64,000 nucleotides of DNA from UMGS1933 sp045593405 (lineage in GTDB: Bacteria; Bacillota; Clostridia; TANB77; CAG-508): NCBI GenBank assembly GCA_045593405.1, contig JAZNWN010000003.1, positions 124,001 to 188,000 of the forward strand, given 5' to 3'. A model generated the notes under the pieces. It saw nothing but the letters and a program-made list of their open reading frames with translations. It was not told where the DNA came from and searched no databases. Below, piece by piece: positions 44,720 to 53,477 of this stretch; position 1 is the stretch's first letter; each line of letters opens with the position of its first letter. The translations under genes were made by a program, and so were the position numbers.

Positions 44720-44740
44720 TTATTCACAAACTTATCCACA
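44720..44740 (+). other. Pair of DnaA-box-like sites
   Basis: TTATTCACA (44720-44728) and TTATCCACA (44732-44740, perfect consensus) lie 12 bases apart in a 380-bp non-coding gap. The rest of the gap is A-rich with several ATTACA and GTTACA words but no other identified element. Confidence 0.45.
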
Positions 44741-44957
44741 GTTTACACAGAAATAAAAGAAGTATTACAAAACAGTTACAGAGGTATACATAAACATTAC
44801 AGAAATGTTACAAAAATATTACAAACAGCAAACAAAATTACCAAAAAATGACAAAAAAGGACTTAACCAAAACAATCAAAAAGATATAAAAAAAGATTGC
44901 AAAAAATAATATAATAATCTATAATAAAAAAATAAATAAAAAATATAGGAGGAAAAA

Positions 44958-46194
44958 ATGAAAGGAACAAAAGAACAAAATTCAAAAAACAAAATACCAA
45001 ACACAAATAAAGGTATTACCTTAATTGCATTAGTAATTACAATAATAGTAATGTTAATACTAGTAGCAGTAACAATAACAACAGTCGTAAATGGAGGATT
45101 ATTTGAATATGCCTCAAGAGCAGCAAGAGAAACAAACAGTGCAATAGAAGCAGAACAAACACTAGCGAATGGAAGAATTAAAGTAGAAGGAAAATGGTAT
45201 GCATCAATAGATGAATATATAGCAGGAAATGAATTGGTATGGGAAGAAAATAAAGATAATTCATTTACAAATGTAAAAACGGGAACTACAGTAAAAATAG
45301 GAGACTATGTAAATTATGACTGTGGTGTAGATAGCTATCAAGGTGAATGGAGAGTACTAGGAGTAGAAAAAGGACAACTATTGTTAATGTCTGATGATGA
45401 TGTAGAAAAAGATTATCCTTTATGGGATAAGGATGGGTATAACAATGGAGTAACATACTTAGATGAAATATGTGAAGAGTTTACAGATAGAGAAATAGCA
45501 GTAAGTGGAAGAAGTATAAGAATAGAAGATATAAATAAAATTACAGGATATAATCCAACAGCAGTAGGAGGAGTAGAAGGTGCAATATATGCAGATGGAG
45601 AACATAATGAATATGGAAATAAAATAAAATATTGGATGGAATATCACGAAGAAAAAGAAAAATATTATGTATCATATAAAACAACAAATGGATTAGAAAA
45701 TGCAGACAATGAATTAGTTACAAGTTTTATACATGTTGATGGAACAAAGTTAGTAACAGAGGAAGAATATGATGAAGCAGAAGATAAAACAGGAATAGCA
45801 AAAGAAATAATAATAGAGTGTACAGATTATGAGTATTATCCAAATTCTTTAAGTGAAAGTAGTACAATAGATGATGAAAATCCAGTAGGGATTGCAACAA
45901 ATAGTCCCGCATATGACATGATATTTAAAAATTCAGATGGTAGTAAATCAGATTTTTTAATTGCTTCACAGACCAAAGGTTGTTATGATGGCATTTTCGC
46001 CTGGGGATTCCATTCCATAAAAGATGGGTATAAAGATGTACATCATTGTTATTCTGACTGGAGTTACCGGAGTTGGTATTGGTCGTCCATATACCCATGG
46101 TGTTAGAGCAGTAGTAACTCTTTCTCCAGATGTTACATTAACACTAGTAGAAGGAACAACAAATGAATATAATCCAACTCTAGCTACTAATTAA
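44958..46194 (+). CDS. Pilin-like surface protein, needs +1 shift at CGG 46068
   Basis: N-terminal prepilin-type signal (NKGITLIALVITIIVMLILVA), then the NGGLFEYASRAARETN and GRIKVEGKWYASIDEYIAG module shared with the gene at 25893. A large unrecognised extracellular region follows. CGG 46068 breaks the frame in the last domain. Skipping the C turns it into GVGIGRPYTHGVRAVVTLSP and a stop at 46194 (411 residues). The restored end (RPV-type region then VTLSPDV) is a common closing motif of such Clostridial proteins. RBS AGGAGG. Confidence 0.82.
46068..46070 (+). other. In-frame CGG, +1 recoding site (pilin-like gene at 44958)
   Basis: Context AGT TAC CGG AGT; TAC (C) GGA GTT restores the frame. 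Confidence 0.85.
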
Positions 46195-46210
46195 ATAATA
46201 TATATAATAA

Positions 46211-46243
46211 AAAATGGTAAGATAAAAATCTTACCATTTTTTG
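46211..46243 (+). terminator. Terminator of the pilin-like gene
   Basis: AAATGGTAAGAT and ATCTTACCATTTTTT stem with T-tract. Confidence 0.8.
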
Positions 46244-46371
46244 TAATAAATACACTTTTTTAAATAAAAACTCATTAAAATCTTGAAAATTTGAATTACA
46301 TAATGTATAATGTACTAGAATTATAAATGTTACAAAAATATTATATCTATATTACAATTTAATGAATTCTA

Positions 46372-46399
46372 TTGACATATTTTAAAAATCAAATAAAAT
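46372..46399 (+). promoter_or_regulatory. rsmD promoter
   Basis: TTGACA (46372-46377), 16 bases, TAAAAT (46394-46399). Confidence 0.55.
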
Positions 46400-46424
46400 A
46401 TATAGGTATAAAAGAGGTTTAGAC

Positions 46425-46982
46425 ATGAGAGTAATTAGTGGCAAATCCAGAGGAAAGAAGTTAGTTTCCTTGGAAGGAGATAATACAAGACCAACATTAG
46501 ATAGAGTAAAAGAAGCTTTATTTAATATAATACAATTTGATATTCAAAATGCAGTTGTTTTAGACTTGTTTGCAGGAACAGGAGCATTAGGAGTAGAAGC
46601 ATTAAGTAGAGGGGCAAAGGAAGCAATTTTTTGTGATAAAGCACCTGAAGCAATAAAAGTAATAAAACAAAATGTTACTAATACAAATAATTTGGATAAA
46701 TCTACTATATTAAATAAAGATTATAATGAGATACTAGAAAATATATCAAAACAAAATAAAAAACTAGATATAGTTTTCTTGGATCCACCATATAAAACTA
46801 ATTTAGCAGTTGACGCATTGCAAAAGATAATTAATAAGAATATATTAACAGAAGATGGAATAGTTATTATAGAAACAGATGATATAAATAAAGAAAAAGA
46901 AATTTTAAAAACAGAAAAAGTAGAAATTTTTGATAAGAGAAAATATGGAAGCGTATGGCTCATATTTATTCGAAAGGGGTAG
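46425..46982 (+). CDS. rsmD: 16S rRNA (guanine966-N2)-methyltransferase RsmD
   Basis: 185 residues with MRVISGKSRGKKL, TRPTLDRVKEALFN, the SAM-binding LDLFAGTGALGVEALSRGA and the catalytic VFLDPPYK. Methylates 16S rRNA during 30S assembly. In many Clostridia coaD follows rsmD; here a small coiled-coil gene follows instead. Confidence 0.95.
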   Translation: MRVISGKSRGKKLVSLEGDNTRPTLDRVKEALFNIIQFDIQNAVVLDLFAGTGALGVEALSRGAKEAIFCDKAPEAIKVIKQNVTNTNNLDKSTILNKDYNEILENISKQNKKLDIVFLDPPYKTNLAVDALQKIINKNILTEDGIVIIETDDINKEKEILKTEKVEIFDKRKYGSVWLIFIRKG

Positions 46983-46986
46983 GAAA

Positions 46987-47445
46987 ATGGAAATTTTCAC
47001 ATTATTAGAAACTCTAGAGGACATAATGGAAAGAAGTAAAAGCATACCATTTACAGAAAAAGGAATTGTAGAAAAAGATGAAGTGTTAGAAATAGTTAAG
47101 GAAATAAGACTAAAGCTTCCAGATGAATTAAAACAAGCAAAGTGGGTAAAAGAAGAAAGAACAAGAATTTTAGAAGAAGCAAAAAAAGAAGCAGATGACA
47201 TAGTAAGAGAAGCTGAAAATAGAATTATTGCAATGATTGATGAACATGAAATTACAAGAAAAGCATATGATCAAAAAGCAGAAATTATAGAAACAGCAAA
47301 TGAGATGTCAAGAGAAATTTCAAAAGGAACAAAAGACTATGCAGATGCAATACTTGCAAATTTAGAAAATGCAATAAACAACGTAAGTGTATCAATTAAT
47401 GAAGCTATAAAAACAATAGAAATTAACAGAAAAGAACTTAAATAA
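46987..47445 (+). CDS. Hypothetical coiled-coil protein (ATPase subunit B-like helix)
   Basis: From ATG 46987, 153 residues, nearly all helix, with a charged coiled coil (KEERTRILEEAKKEADDIVREAEN) like the stalk of F-type ATPase subunit b or DivIVA-type proteins. No membrane segment. Five bases after rsmD and probably co-transcribed. A conserved rsmD-neighbour of unknown role is the best description. Confidence 0.75.
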   Translation: MEIFTLLETLEDIMERSKSIPFTEKGIVEKDEVLEIVKEIRLKLPDELKQAKWVKEERTRILEEAKKEADDIVREAENRIIAMIDEHEITRKAYDQKAEIIETANEMSREISKGTKDYADAILANLENAINNVSVSINEAIKTIEINRKELK

Positions 47446-47450
47446 TAATC

Positions 47451-47498
47451 TGAAAGTCAGAAAAATTAAATCTATGATTTAACCTTCTGACTTTTTTA
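47451..47498 (+). terminator. Terminator after the rsmD operon
   Basis: GAAAGTCAGAA and TTCTGACTTTTTT arms enclose an inner ATTAAATC/GATTTAA stem. Confidence 0.75.
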
Positions 47499-47532
47499 AG
47501 TTTAGTCCAAATATATTTTTAGTATATTATTA

Positions 47533-47648
47533 AGCCGTTTTGTATGTTTTATAAAAAATTACAATTCGACAGTCCTTTGAGACGGGGGAATACCCGCGTA
47601 TGCCTTGGAGAATTTAATTTTTTATAAAACATACAAAAGGTAGGCTGA
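47533..47648. repeat. Core of the MITE-like element without the AATAATAATTTATG ends
   Basis: AGCCGTTTTGTATG ... CATACAAAAGGTAGGCT with the same interior as 5551 and 38447 (GCGTATGCCTTGGAGAATTT). The hairpin core can thus exist without the outer inverted repeats. Confidence 0.7.
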
Positions 47649-47672
47649 ATAAATAATATAAAGGAGAAAAAA

Positions 47673-49991
47673 ATGGCAAGAAAAAAAGCAAAAAGAGCAA
47701 TAAAAAAACATAATAAAGACCTACAGGTAGTATTACTATTATTATTAAGTGTTTTATCAGCAATACTAATATATGTACAGTCTGGTTATATTGGAGAATA
47801 CTTAAGCCCAATATTAGGTGGAGTTGTTGGATGGATAAAATATATAATTCCAATTGGAATATTTTCAATTGCAATAAATGTAGCATGTGAAAAGGATAAA
47901 CAATACATGACATCTAAACTAATGCAATATTTTATATTACTTGTTTGTGTATCTGTCGTAATAACAGTATTTAAAGGAAATATAGATGTAGTAAATAAAG
48001 AATTTGAAGAAACAGTTTCTTATGCCTACCAAGAAGGAATGAAAAGTATTGGGGGAGGAGCAATTGGGGCAATTGTTGCATATCCACTTATACAACTAAT
48101 TGATACAGTAGGAACAGTAATACTTGCTATTGGTGTAGGAATAATATCTATAATATTCTTATATGGAATTAAACCAGCTGAAATAGTAAAAAATATTGTG
48201 GAAGAAAGAGAAGCTGAAAAAGAGGAAAGAGAAATTTTAAGAGAAAAAGAAGCTAAAAAACTTAAGAAAAATAAGCTTGCAGAAGAGCCGGATATAGAAA
48301 TAAAAGAAGAAAAAATGCGCCATAGTTTATTTGGTAAAAAAGAGAAAGGAAAAGAAGACGCAGAAATTTTAGATGAGCAAATAAAAATCAAAATACCAAC
48401 AAATAGTGAAAATAAAACAAATAATAGTCTGTTTGAAAAACAAGAAGAAATAAAAGAAGATAAATCAAGAGAGGTTTTAACTCTAGAGCATGCATTAACA
48501 GTTGAAGATCAAAATTACGAATTTCCACCGATTGATTACCTAAAAGAAGGAAAAATTGGAACAAAGAGTACAAAAAAAGCAATTCAAGATACAGCAAGTA
48601 AACTTCAAAGAACTTTATATAGTTTTGGGGTTTCTGCAAAAGTAGAAAATGTATCTGTGGGTCCAGCTATAACAAGATATGAGCTTAAACCTGCAGAAGG
48701 TGTAAGAGTAAGCAAAATTGCAAATTTAGCAGATGATATTGCACTTAGTTTAGCAGCAGAGAGCATAAGAATAGAAGCTCCAATACCAGGAAAACAAGCA
48801 GTGGGGATAGAAATACCAAATAAAGAAAAAGAAATTGTAGCATTAAGAGATATAATAGATAGTAATAAATTTAGAGATTCTAAATCAAAATTATCTTTTG
48901 CATTAGGTAAAGATGCTGCAGGGGAACTTGTGGTAACAGATATTGCAAAAATGCCACACGTTTTAATTGCTGGAAGTACAGGCTCTGGAAAAAGTGTTTG
49001 TGTAAACACGTTAATAACAAGTATTATTTACAAAGCAAAACCAAGTGAAGTAAAACTTGTAATGGTTGACCCTAAGGTTGTTGAACTTTCAATATATAAT
49101 GGAATACCACATCTTTTGATTCCAGTTGTAACAGATCCTAGAAAAGCAGCAGGAGCACTTGCTTGGGCAGTTCAAGAGATGGAAAACAGATATCATTTAT
49201 TTGCTGAGAAAAATGTAAGAGAAATACATGGATATAATGAGGCCTTAGAAAAAGAAGGATTAGATGAAAAATTACCACAAATAGTAATAATTATAGATGA
49301 GCTTGCAGACTTAATGATGGTAGCATCAAAAGATGTTGAAGAAGCAATTTGTAGATTAGCTCAAAAAGCAAGAGCAGCAGGAATGCACTTAGTAATTGCA
49401 ACACAAAGACCGTCTGTTGATGTAATTACAGGATTAATTAAAGCAAATATTGCAACAAGAATTGCATTTGCTGTAACATCTCAAATAGATTCAAGAACAA
49501 TTCTAGATGTTGGCGGAGCAGAAAAACTACTTGGAAAAGGGGATATGCTATTTGCAATGTCTGGAGGACAAAAGAAACAAAGAGTACAATGTGCTTTTAT
49601 TTCAGATAGTGAAGTAGAAAATATTGTAGATTTCTTAAAACAAAATGGTGGAGCAACATATAGTGAAGACGTTCTAGAAAAAATAGAGAAAGCAAATTCT
49701 ACAGATAAAGAATTAGAAGAAGATATGGATGATGAAACAGACCCATTTTTAATGGATGCAATAGAAGCAGTAATAGAAATGGGACAAGCATCTGCATCAT
49801 ACATACAAAGAAAATTTAAAGTAGGTTATGCAAGAGCAGGAAGAATAATAGACCAAATGGAAGAAAGAGGGATAATCTCTGGTTATGAAGGAAGTAAGCC
49901 AAGAAAAGTTCTAATGCCAAAAGAAAGATGGGAAGAACTAAAAATGGCAAAACCACCAGTGCAAGGTTCAGAGGAATCTGGAGAAGAATAA
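47673..49991 (+). CDS. ftsK: DNA translocase FtsK/SpoIIIE
   Basis: Pumps chromosomal DNA at the septum, including into the forespore. 772 residues: four N-terminal membrane helices (about 20-170), a charged linker (about 175-270), the alpha-beta motor with Walker A GSTGSGKSVCVN and Walker B IVIIDELADLMM, and the C-terminal gamma winged helix (ASASYIQRKFKVGYARAGRIIDQME). RBS AAAGGAG. Confidence 0.96.
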   Translation: MARKKAKRAIKKHNKDLQVVLLLLLSVLSAILIYVQSGYIGEYLSPILGGVVGWIKYIIPIGIFSIAINVACEKDKQYMTSKLMQYFILLVCVSVVITVFKGNIDVVNKEFEETVSYAYQEGMKSIGGGAIGAIVAYPLIQLIDTVGTVILAIGVGIISIIFLYGIKPAEIVKNIVEEREAEKEEREILREKEAKKLKKNKLAEEPDIEIKEEKMRHSLFGKKEKGKEDAEILDEQIKIKIPTNSENKTNNSLFEKQEEIKEDKSREVLTLEHALTVEDQNYEFPPIDYLKEGKIGTKSTKKAIQDTASKLQRTLYSFGVSAKVENVSVGPAITRYELKPAEGVRVSKIANLADDIALSLAAESIRIEAPIPGKQAVGIEIPNKEKEIVALRDIIDSNKFRDSKSKLSFALGKDAAGELVVTDIAKMPHVLIAGSTGSGKSVCVNTLITSIIYKAKPSEVKLVMVDPKVVELSIYNGIPHLLIPVVTDPRKAAGALAWAVQEMENRYHLFAEKNVREIHGYNEALEKEGLDEKLPQIVIIIDELADLMMVASKDVEEAICRLAQKARAAGMHLVIATQRPSVDVITGLIKANIATRIAFAVTSQIDSRTILDVGGAEKLLGKGDMLFAMSGGQKKQRVQCAFISDSEVENIVDFLKQNGGATYSEDVLEKIEKANSTDKELEEDMDDETDPFLMDAIEAVIEMGQASASYIQRKFKVGYARAGRIIDQMEERGIISGYEGSKPRKVLMPKERWEELKMAKPPVQGSEESGEE

Positions 49992-50034
49992 GATAAATAA
50001 TAATTTATTATTTAATTTAAACAAAAGAAGGTGA

Positions 50035-51561
50035 GTGTTTTTGAAAAAAGAAAAGATAATTCAGAAATTAAAGATAAAAGACTACAACAAAGAACTAGAA
50101 GAAATTCTATTAAATAAAACTTTTTCTAAAAACACAAAAAACTTACTTTCAAGTATGTTTTACAAAATAGAAAACTCATACGAAGATTATAAAAAAACAA
50201 AAGTGCAAGTGTCTTCTAAAAAGGAATTTTTGGAAGAATTAATAAATATTATAAATAAAGATTGTAAAGAAATAGAAATAATAAAACCTAATTTAGAAGA
50301 AGAAAACAAAAAACTAAAAGGTAAAAAAAGTATATATATAAAAGAAGAACAAAAAATAATAACATATCAAAATGAATTAGCACTTTTAAATGCCATATAT
50401 AAATTAAAGGCTAGTTCATTTAATATGAGAAAAAACACTACTATAAAGGAAAACGCTATTTTTGAATTGTTAAATAAAGGTGCTCAAATAGCAAAATGTG
50501 AAGTAATAAGAGATTTTGATGGCTGGTCATGGAATATTATGACAGAAGAAATAGAAAACCATACAGCTAATTTAGTATATCAATATATAATTTATTTAAT
50601 AGGATATGATTTTTTTAATAAAAATACAGGTTTAGAACAGCTTGAGGAATTGTTAAAGAAAAAGTATAAAGATTCTCTAGTAGAGAAAATATTAAAAACA
50701 TTAAGTCAATTAGCAATTTTAAATTTTTTAAAGCAAAACCCAGATGATAAAAAATTGATAGAAGACATAAGAGATGATTTACAGAAAAAAATAGAATTAA
50801 TGAACAACAAAAAAATATATATTGAACAAATTACAAATAAAAAGAAAGAATGTATAAAGAATATTGAAAAAATAGACAAATATATAAATGATGATTTAGC
50901 ATTAAAAAAGGAATATATAAAACAAAATGAGATATTGTCTCAGGAAGAAAGAGTATTTTCTTTAAGTGATTTTAGTGAAAAAATACAGAAACAAAGAGAA
51001 GAGTTAACAGAGCAGATAGAGAAGTTGACAGCAAAAATAAAACCTAAAAACTATGTAAGTGAAAAAGCAATAATAGAGAAAGAACTAAATGTAATTAAAG
51101 AATTAAATTTAGAAGAACCTAATACAGAAACATTTATACAACAATTTGTAGATTTGGCTTTAAAAGGATTAAAAGAACAAATTGAAAAAATAGAATCTAA
51201 AAAAGAAATTTTAGAAAAAATAAGTATATTAAGATATTTAAAATTTGTTAATATAAATAATAAAAAAACAGCTGGAGAAGAATGCAAAAAACAATTTGAA
51301 AAAATAGAGAAAAATTTAGTTACAAAAGGATGTAATCTAAAAGCTTTAAATATATTCAGTAAAAACATAGAAGAAAACTATAAAATTTATAAAAACATAT
51401 TTAATTCTAAAATAATAGATTTAGAGAATGCATATATTGAAATAAGTAAAGGAAATATTGTACTATTATATGATGAAAATAGCTTGGAAAAAGAAGAAAA
51501 ACATGATAATTTTAAAGAGTTAACTATAAAATTTAATAAAAAAACGAAGATATTTATGTAA
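50035..51561 (+). CDS. Large coiled-coil hypothetical protein
   Basis: 508 residues from a GTG start after AAAGAAGGTGA. Mainly helical, with two long coiled-coil stretches (about 60-110 and 255-400). A central block with conserved-looking aromatic residues (CEVIRDFDGWSWNIMTEEIENHTANLVYQYI) may be a folded domain. No signal peptide, membrane segment or nucleotide-binding motif. I do not recognise the family. It lies between ftsK and the ribonuclease gene on the same strand. Confidence 0.7.
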   Translation: MFLKKEKIIQKLKIKDYNKELEEILLNKTFSKNTKNLLSSMFYKIENSYEDYKKTKVQVSSKKEFLEELINIINKDCKEIEIIKPNLEEENKKLKGKKSIYIKEEQKIITYQNELALLNAIYKLKASSFNMRKNTTIKENAIFELLNKGAQIAKCEVIRDFDGWSWNIMTEEIENHTANLVYQYIIYLIGYDFFNKNTGLEQLEELLKKKYKDSLVEKILKTLSQLAILNFLKQNPDDKKLIEDIRDDLQKKIELMNNKKIYIEQITNKKKECIKNIEKIDKYINDDLALKKEYIKQNEILSQEERVFSLSDFSEKIQKQREELTEQIEKLTAKIKPKNYVSEKAIIEKELNVIKELNLEEPNTETFIQQFVDLALKGLKEQIEKIESKKEILEKISILRYLKFVNINNKKTAGEECKKQFEKIEKNLVTKGCNLKALNIFSKNIEENYKIYKNIFNSKIIDLENAYIEISKGNIVLLYDENSLEKEEKHDNFKELTIKFNKKTKIFM

Positions 51562-51580
51562 TGACAAATGAACAAAAAAT

Positions 51581-51608
51581 GTAGGGACTGGTCTTGACCG
51601 ATTTCTAC
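51581..51608. repeat. Short GTAGGG-type palindrome
   Basis: TGTAGGGACTGGTCTTGACCGATTTCTACA. Confidence 0.6.
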
Positions 51609-51629
51609 AAAAAACAAGGAGGAAAACAT

Positions 51630-53273
51630 ATGAAAATTACCTTTTTAGGTGCTACAAAAACAGTTACAGGTTCTAATTTTTTATTAGAAGCAGCTGGTAA
51701 AAAGATTATAGTGGATTGTGGTTTGTATCAAGGAAAAGCATTAGAAGAAAGAGAAAACTATGAAGAATTTGCATACAATGTACAAGATATAGATTTTATG
51801 CTATTAACACATGCACATATAGATCATTCTGGAAAAATCCCAAAGTTATATAATGATGGATATAGAAACCCAATTTATGCAACAAAAGCAACATGTGACT
51901 TGTGTTCAATAATGTTGCCTGACAGTGGACATATTCAAGAAATGGAAAATGAATGGAAAAACAGAAAAAGAATTAGAAGTGGAAAAAAGGCTTTGCCACC
52001 ACTTTACACAGCTGAAGATGCAATAAAATCTTTAGAAATATTTAAACCAGTAAAATATGATGAAATAATTGAATTAAATGAAAATATAAATGTAAGATTT
52101 AATGATGCAGGCCATATGCTGGGTTCTAGTATTATAGAGGTTTGGGTAAAAGAAGAAGGGGAAACTAAAAAAATAGTATTTACAGGAGATTTAGGAAATA
52201 ATGATATTCCTCTTTTAGGTTCTCCAACAATGATGGAAAATGCAGATTTCTTAGTAATGGAATCTACATATGGAGGAAGACTTCATATGAGAAATGATGA
52301 TAAAGCAGAAATGTTTTTAAATATTGTTGCAGAAACATTAGATAAAGGTGGAAATGTAATAATACCATCATTTGCAGTAGGAAGAACTCAGGAAATTTTA
52401 TATGAAATTAATAAGTTAAAAGAAAATAGACAAGATGAGGAATTTATAAAAAAATATGAAAAATTAATGAAAGCACCAGTTTATGTAGATAGTCCGCTTG
52501 CAATATCTGCAACTGAAATATTTAGACAAAATACAGATTTATTTGATGAAGAAGTAAAACAAAGGATAGAAAGTGGAGATAATCCATTAGAATTTCCAGA
52601 TTTAAAATTTACAAGAACAGCAGATGAATCTAGAGCATTGAATGAAATGAAAATACCATCTATTATAATCTCTGCAAGTGGTATGTGTGAAGTGGGAAGA
52701 ATAAAACATCACTTAAAACATAATTTGTGGGACCCTAGAAATACAATACTTTTTGTTGGATACCAAGCACCAGGAACATTAGGAGCTAAAATTGTAGGTG
52801 GAGAGAAAAAAGTAAAAATTTTTGGAGAAGAAGTTGCAATAAATGCTAGAATTGAATATATAGAAGGGTTTTCAGGGCATGCAGATCAAGAATGGTTATT
52901 AAATTTTATATATTCATTTATAAATAAACCAAAACATGTTTTCCTAGTACATGGAGAACCAGAAGGACAAAAAATCCTAAAAGAAAAAATATTAGAAACA
53001 GCTAACATTCCAGTAACAATACCAGACTATGGAGAAACATATAAGCTAGATGAAAATATTAATATTATTTCTAAAATAGATAGATTTGATAAGCCAAAAT
53101 ACTTGAAACTAGAAGTAATAGACAGACTTGCAAATCTAAAAGAAGAAATCGAGGAAATGGAAGAAATAATAAAAGAAGATATGTTTAATGAAGACAAAAA
53201 AGATGAAGAAATACAAGAGATAAATGAAAGAATAAAAGAATTAGAAAGACAAATTGTAAAAATAATATCTTAA
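51630..53273 (+). CDS. MBL-fold, beta-CASP ribonuclease-like protein
   Basis: From ATG 51630 (MKITFLGATKTVTGS, after AAGGAGG), 547 residues. It has the metallo-beta-lactamase HAHIDHSGKIP motif, a beta-CASP domain, IISASGMCEVGRI and the FSGHADQ motif of Ysh1/CPSF-like RNases. A C-terminal coiled coil (EEIEEMEEIIKEDMFNEDKK) is extra. Probably an RNA-processing hydrolase; not RNase J by its motif pattern. Confidence 0.9.
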   Translation: MKITFLGATKTVTGSNFLLEAAGKKIIVDCGLYQGKALEERENYEEFAYNVQDIDFMLLTHAHIDHSGKIPKLYNDGYRNPIYATKATCDLCSIMLPDSGHIQEMENEWKNRKRIRSGKKALPPLYTAEDAIKSLEIFKPVKYDEIIELNENINVRFNDAGHMLGSSIIEVWVKEEGETKKIVFTGDLGNNDIPLLGSPTMMENADFLVMESTYGGRLHMRNDDKAEMFLNIVAETLDKGGNVIIPSFAVGRTQEILYEINKLKENRQDEEFIKKYEKLMKAPVYVDSPLAISATEIFRQNTDLFDEEVKQRIESGDNPLEFPDLKFTRTADESRALNEMKIPSIIISASGMCEVGRIKHHLKHNLWDPRNTILFVGYQAPGTLGAKIVGGEKKVKIFGEEVAINARIEYIEGFSGHADQEWLLNFIYSFINKPKHVFLVHGEPEGQKILKEKILETANIPVTIPDYGETYKLDENINIISKIDRFDKPKYLKLEVIDRLANLKEEIEEMEEIIKEDMFNEDKKDEEIQEINERIKELERQIVKIIS

Positions 53274-53287
53274 TTTGAATAAGACAT

Positions 53288-53435
53288 CCGCCAAATCTCA
53301 TCGGTGTTTATATATTTGTATTTTTATTGCTGCCCCATCCAAGAAAATGTAATTCACTATCGTTCAAACATTTTCTAAGGCGGTCACCCCGGAATCGCTC
53401 TAAAAATAAAATATATAGGCACCTGCGTTTGGCTA
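53288..53435. repeat. About 150-bp repeat family, subtype 2, reverse orientation
   Basis: CCGCCAAATCTCATCGG ... CACCTGCGTTTGGCTAC ends; interior shared with 43468-43613. Confidence 0.75.
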
Positions 53436-53477
53436 CTTATAACTGATTCATATTAATAATATTTTAAAGGAGAAAAA

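Noticed and set aside
44575..44957. Chromosomal replication origin at the DnaA boxes
   Set aside because: Only two boxes, no dnaA/dnaN neighbours and no strand switch in gene direction.
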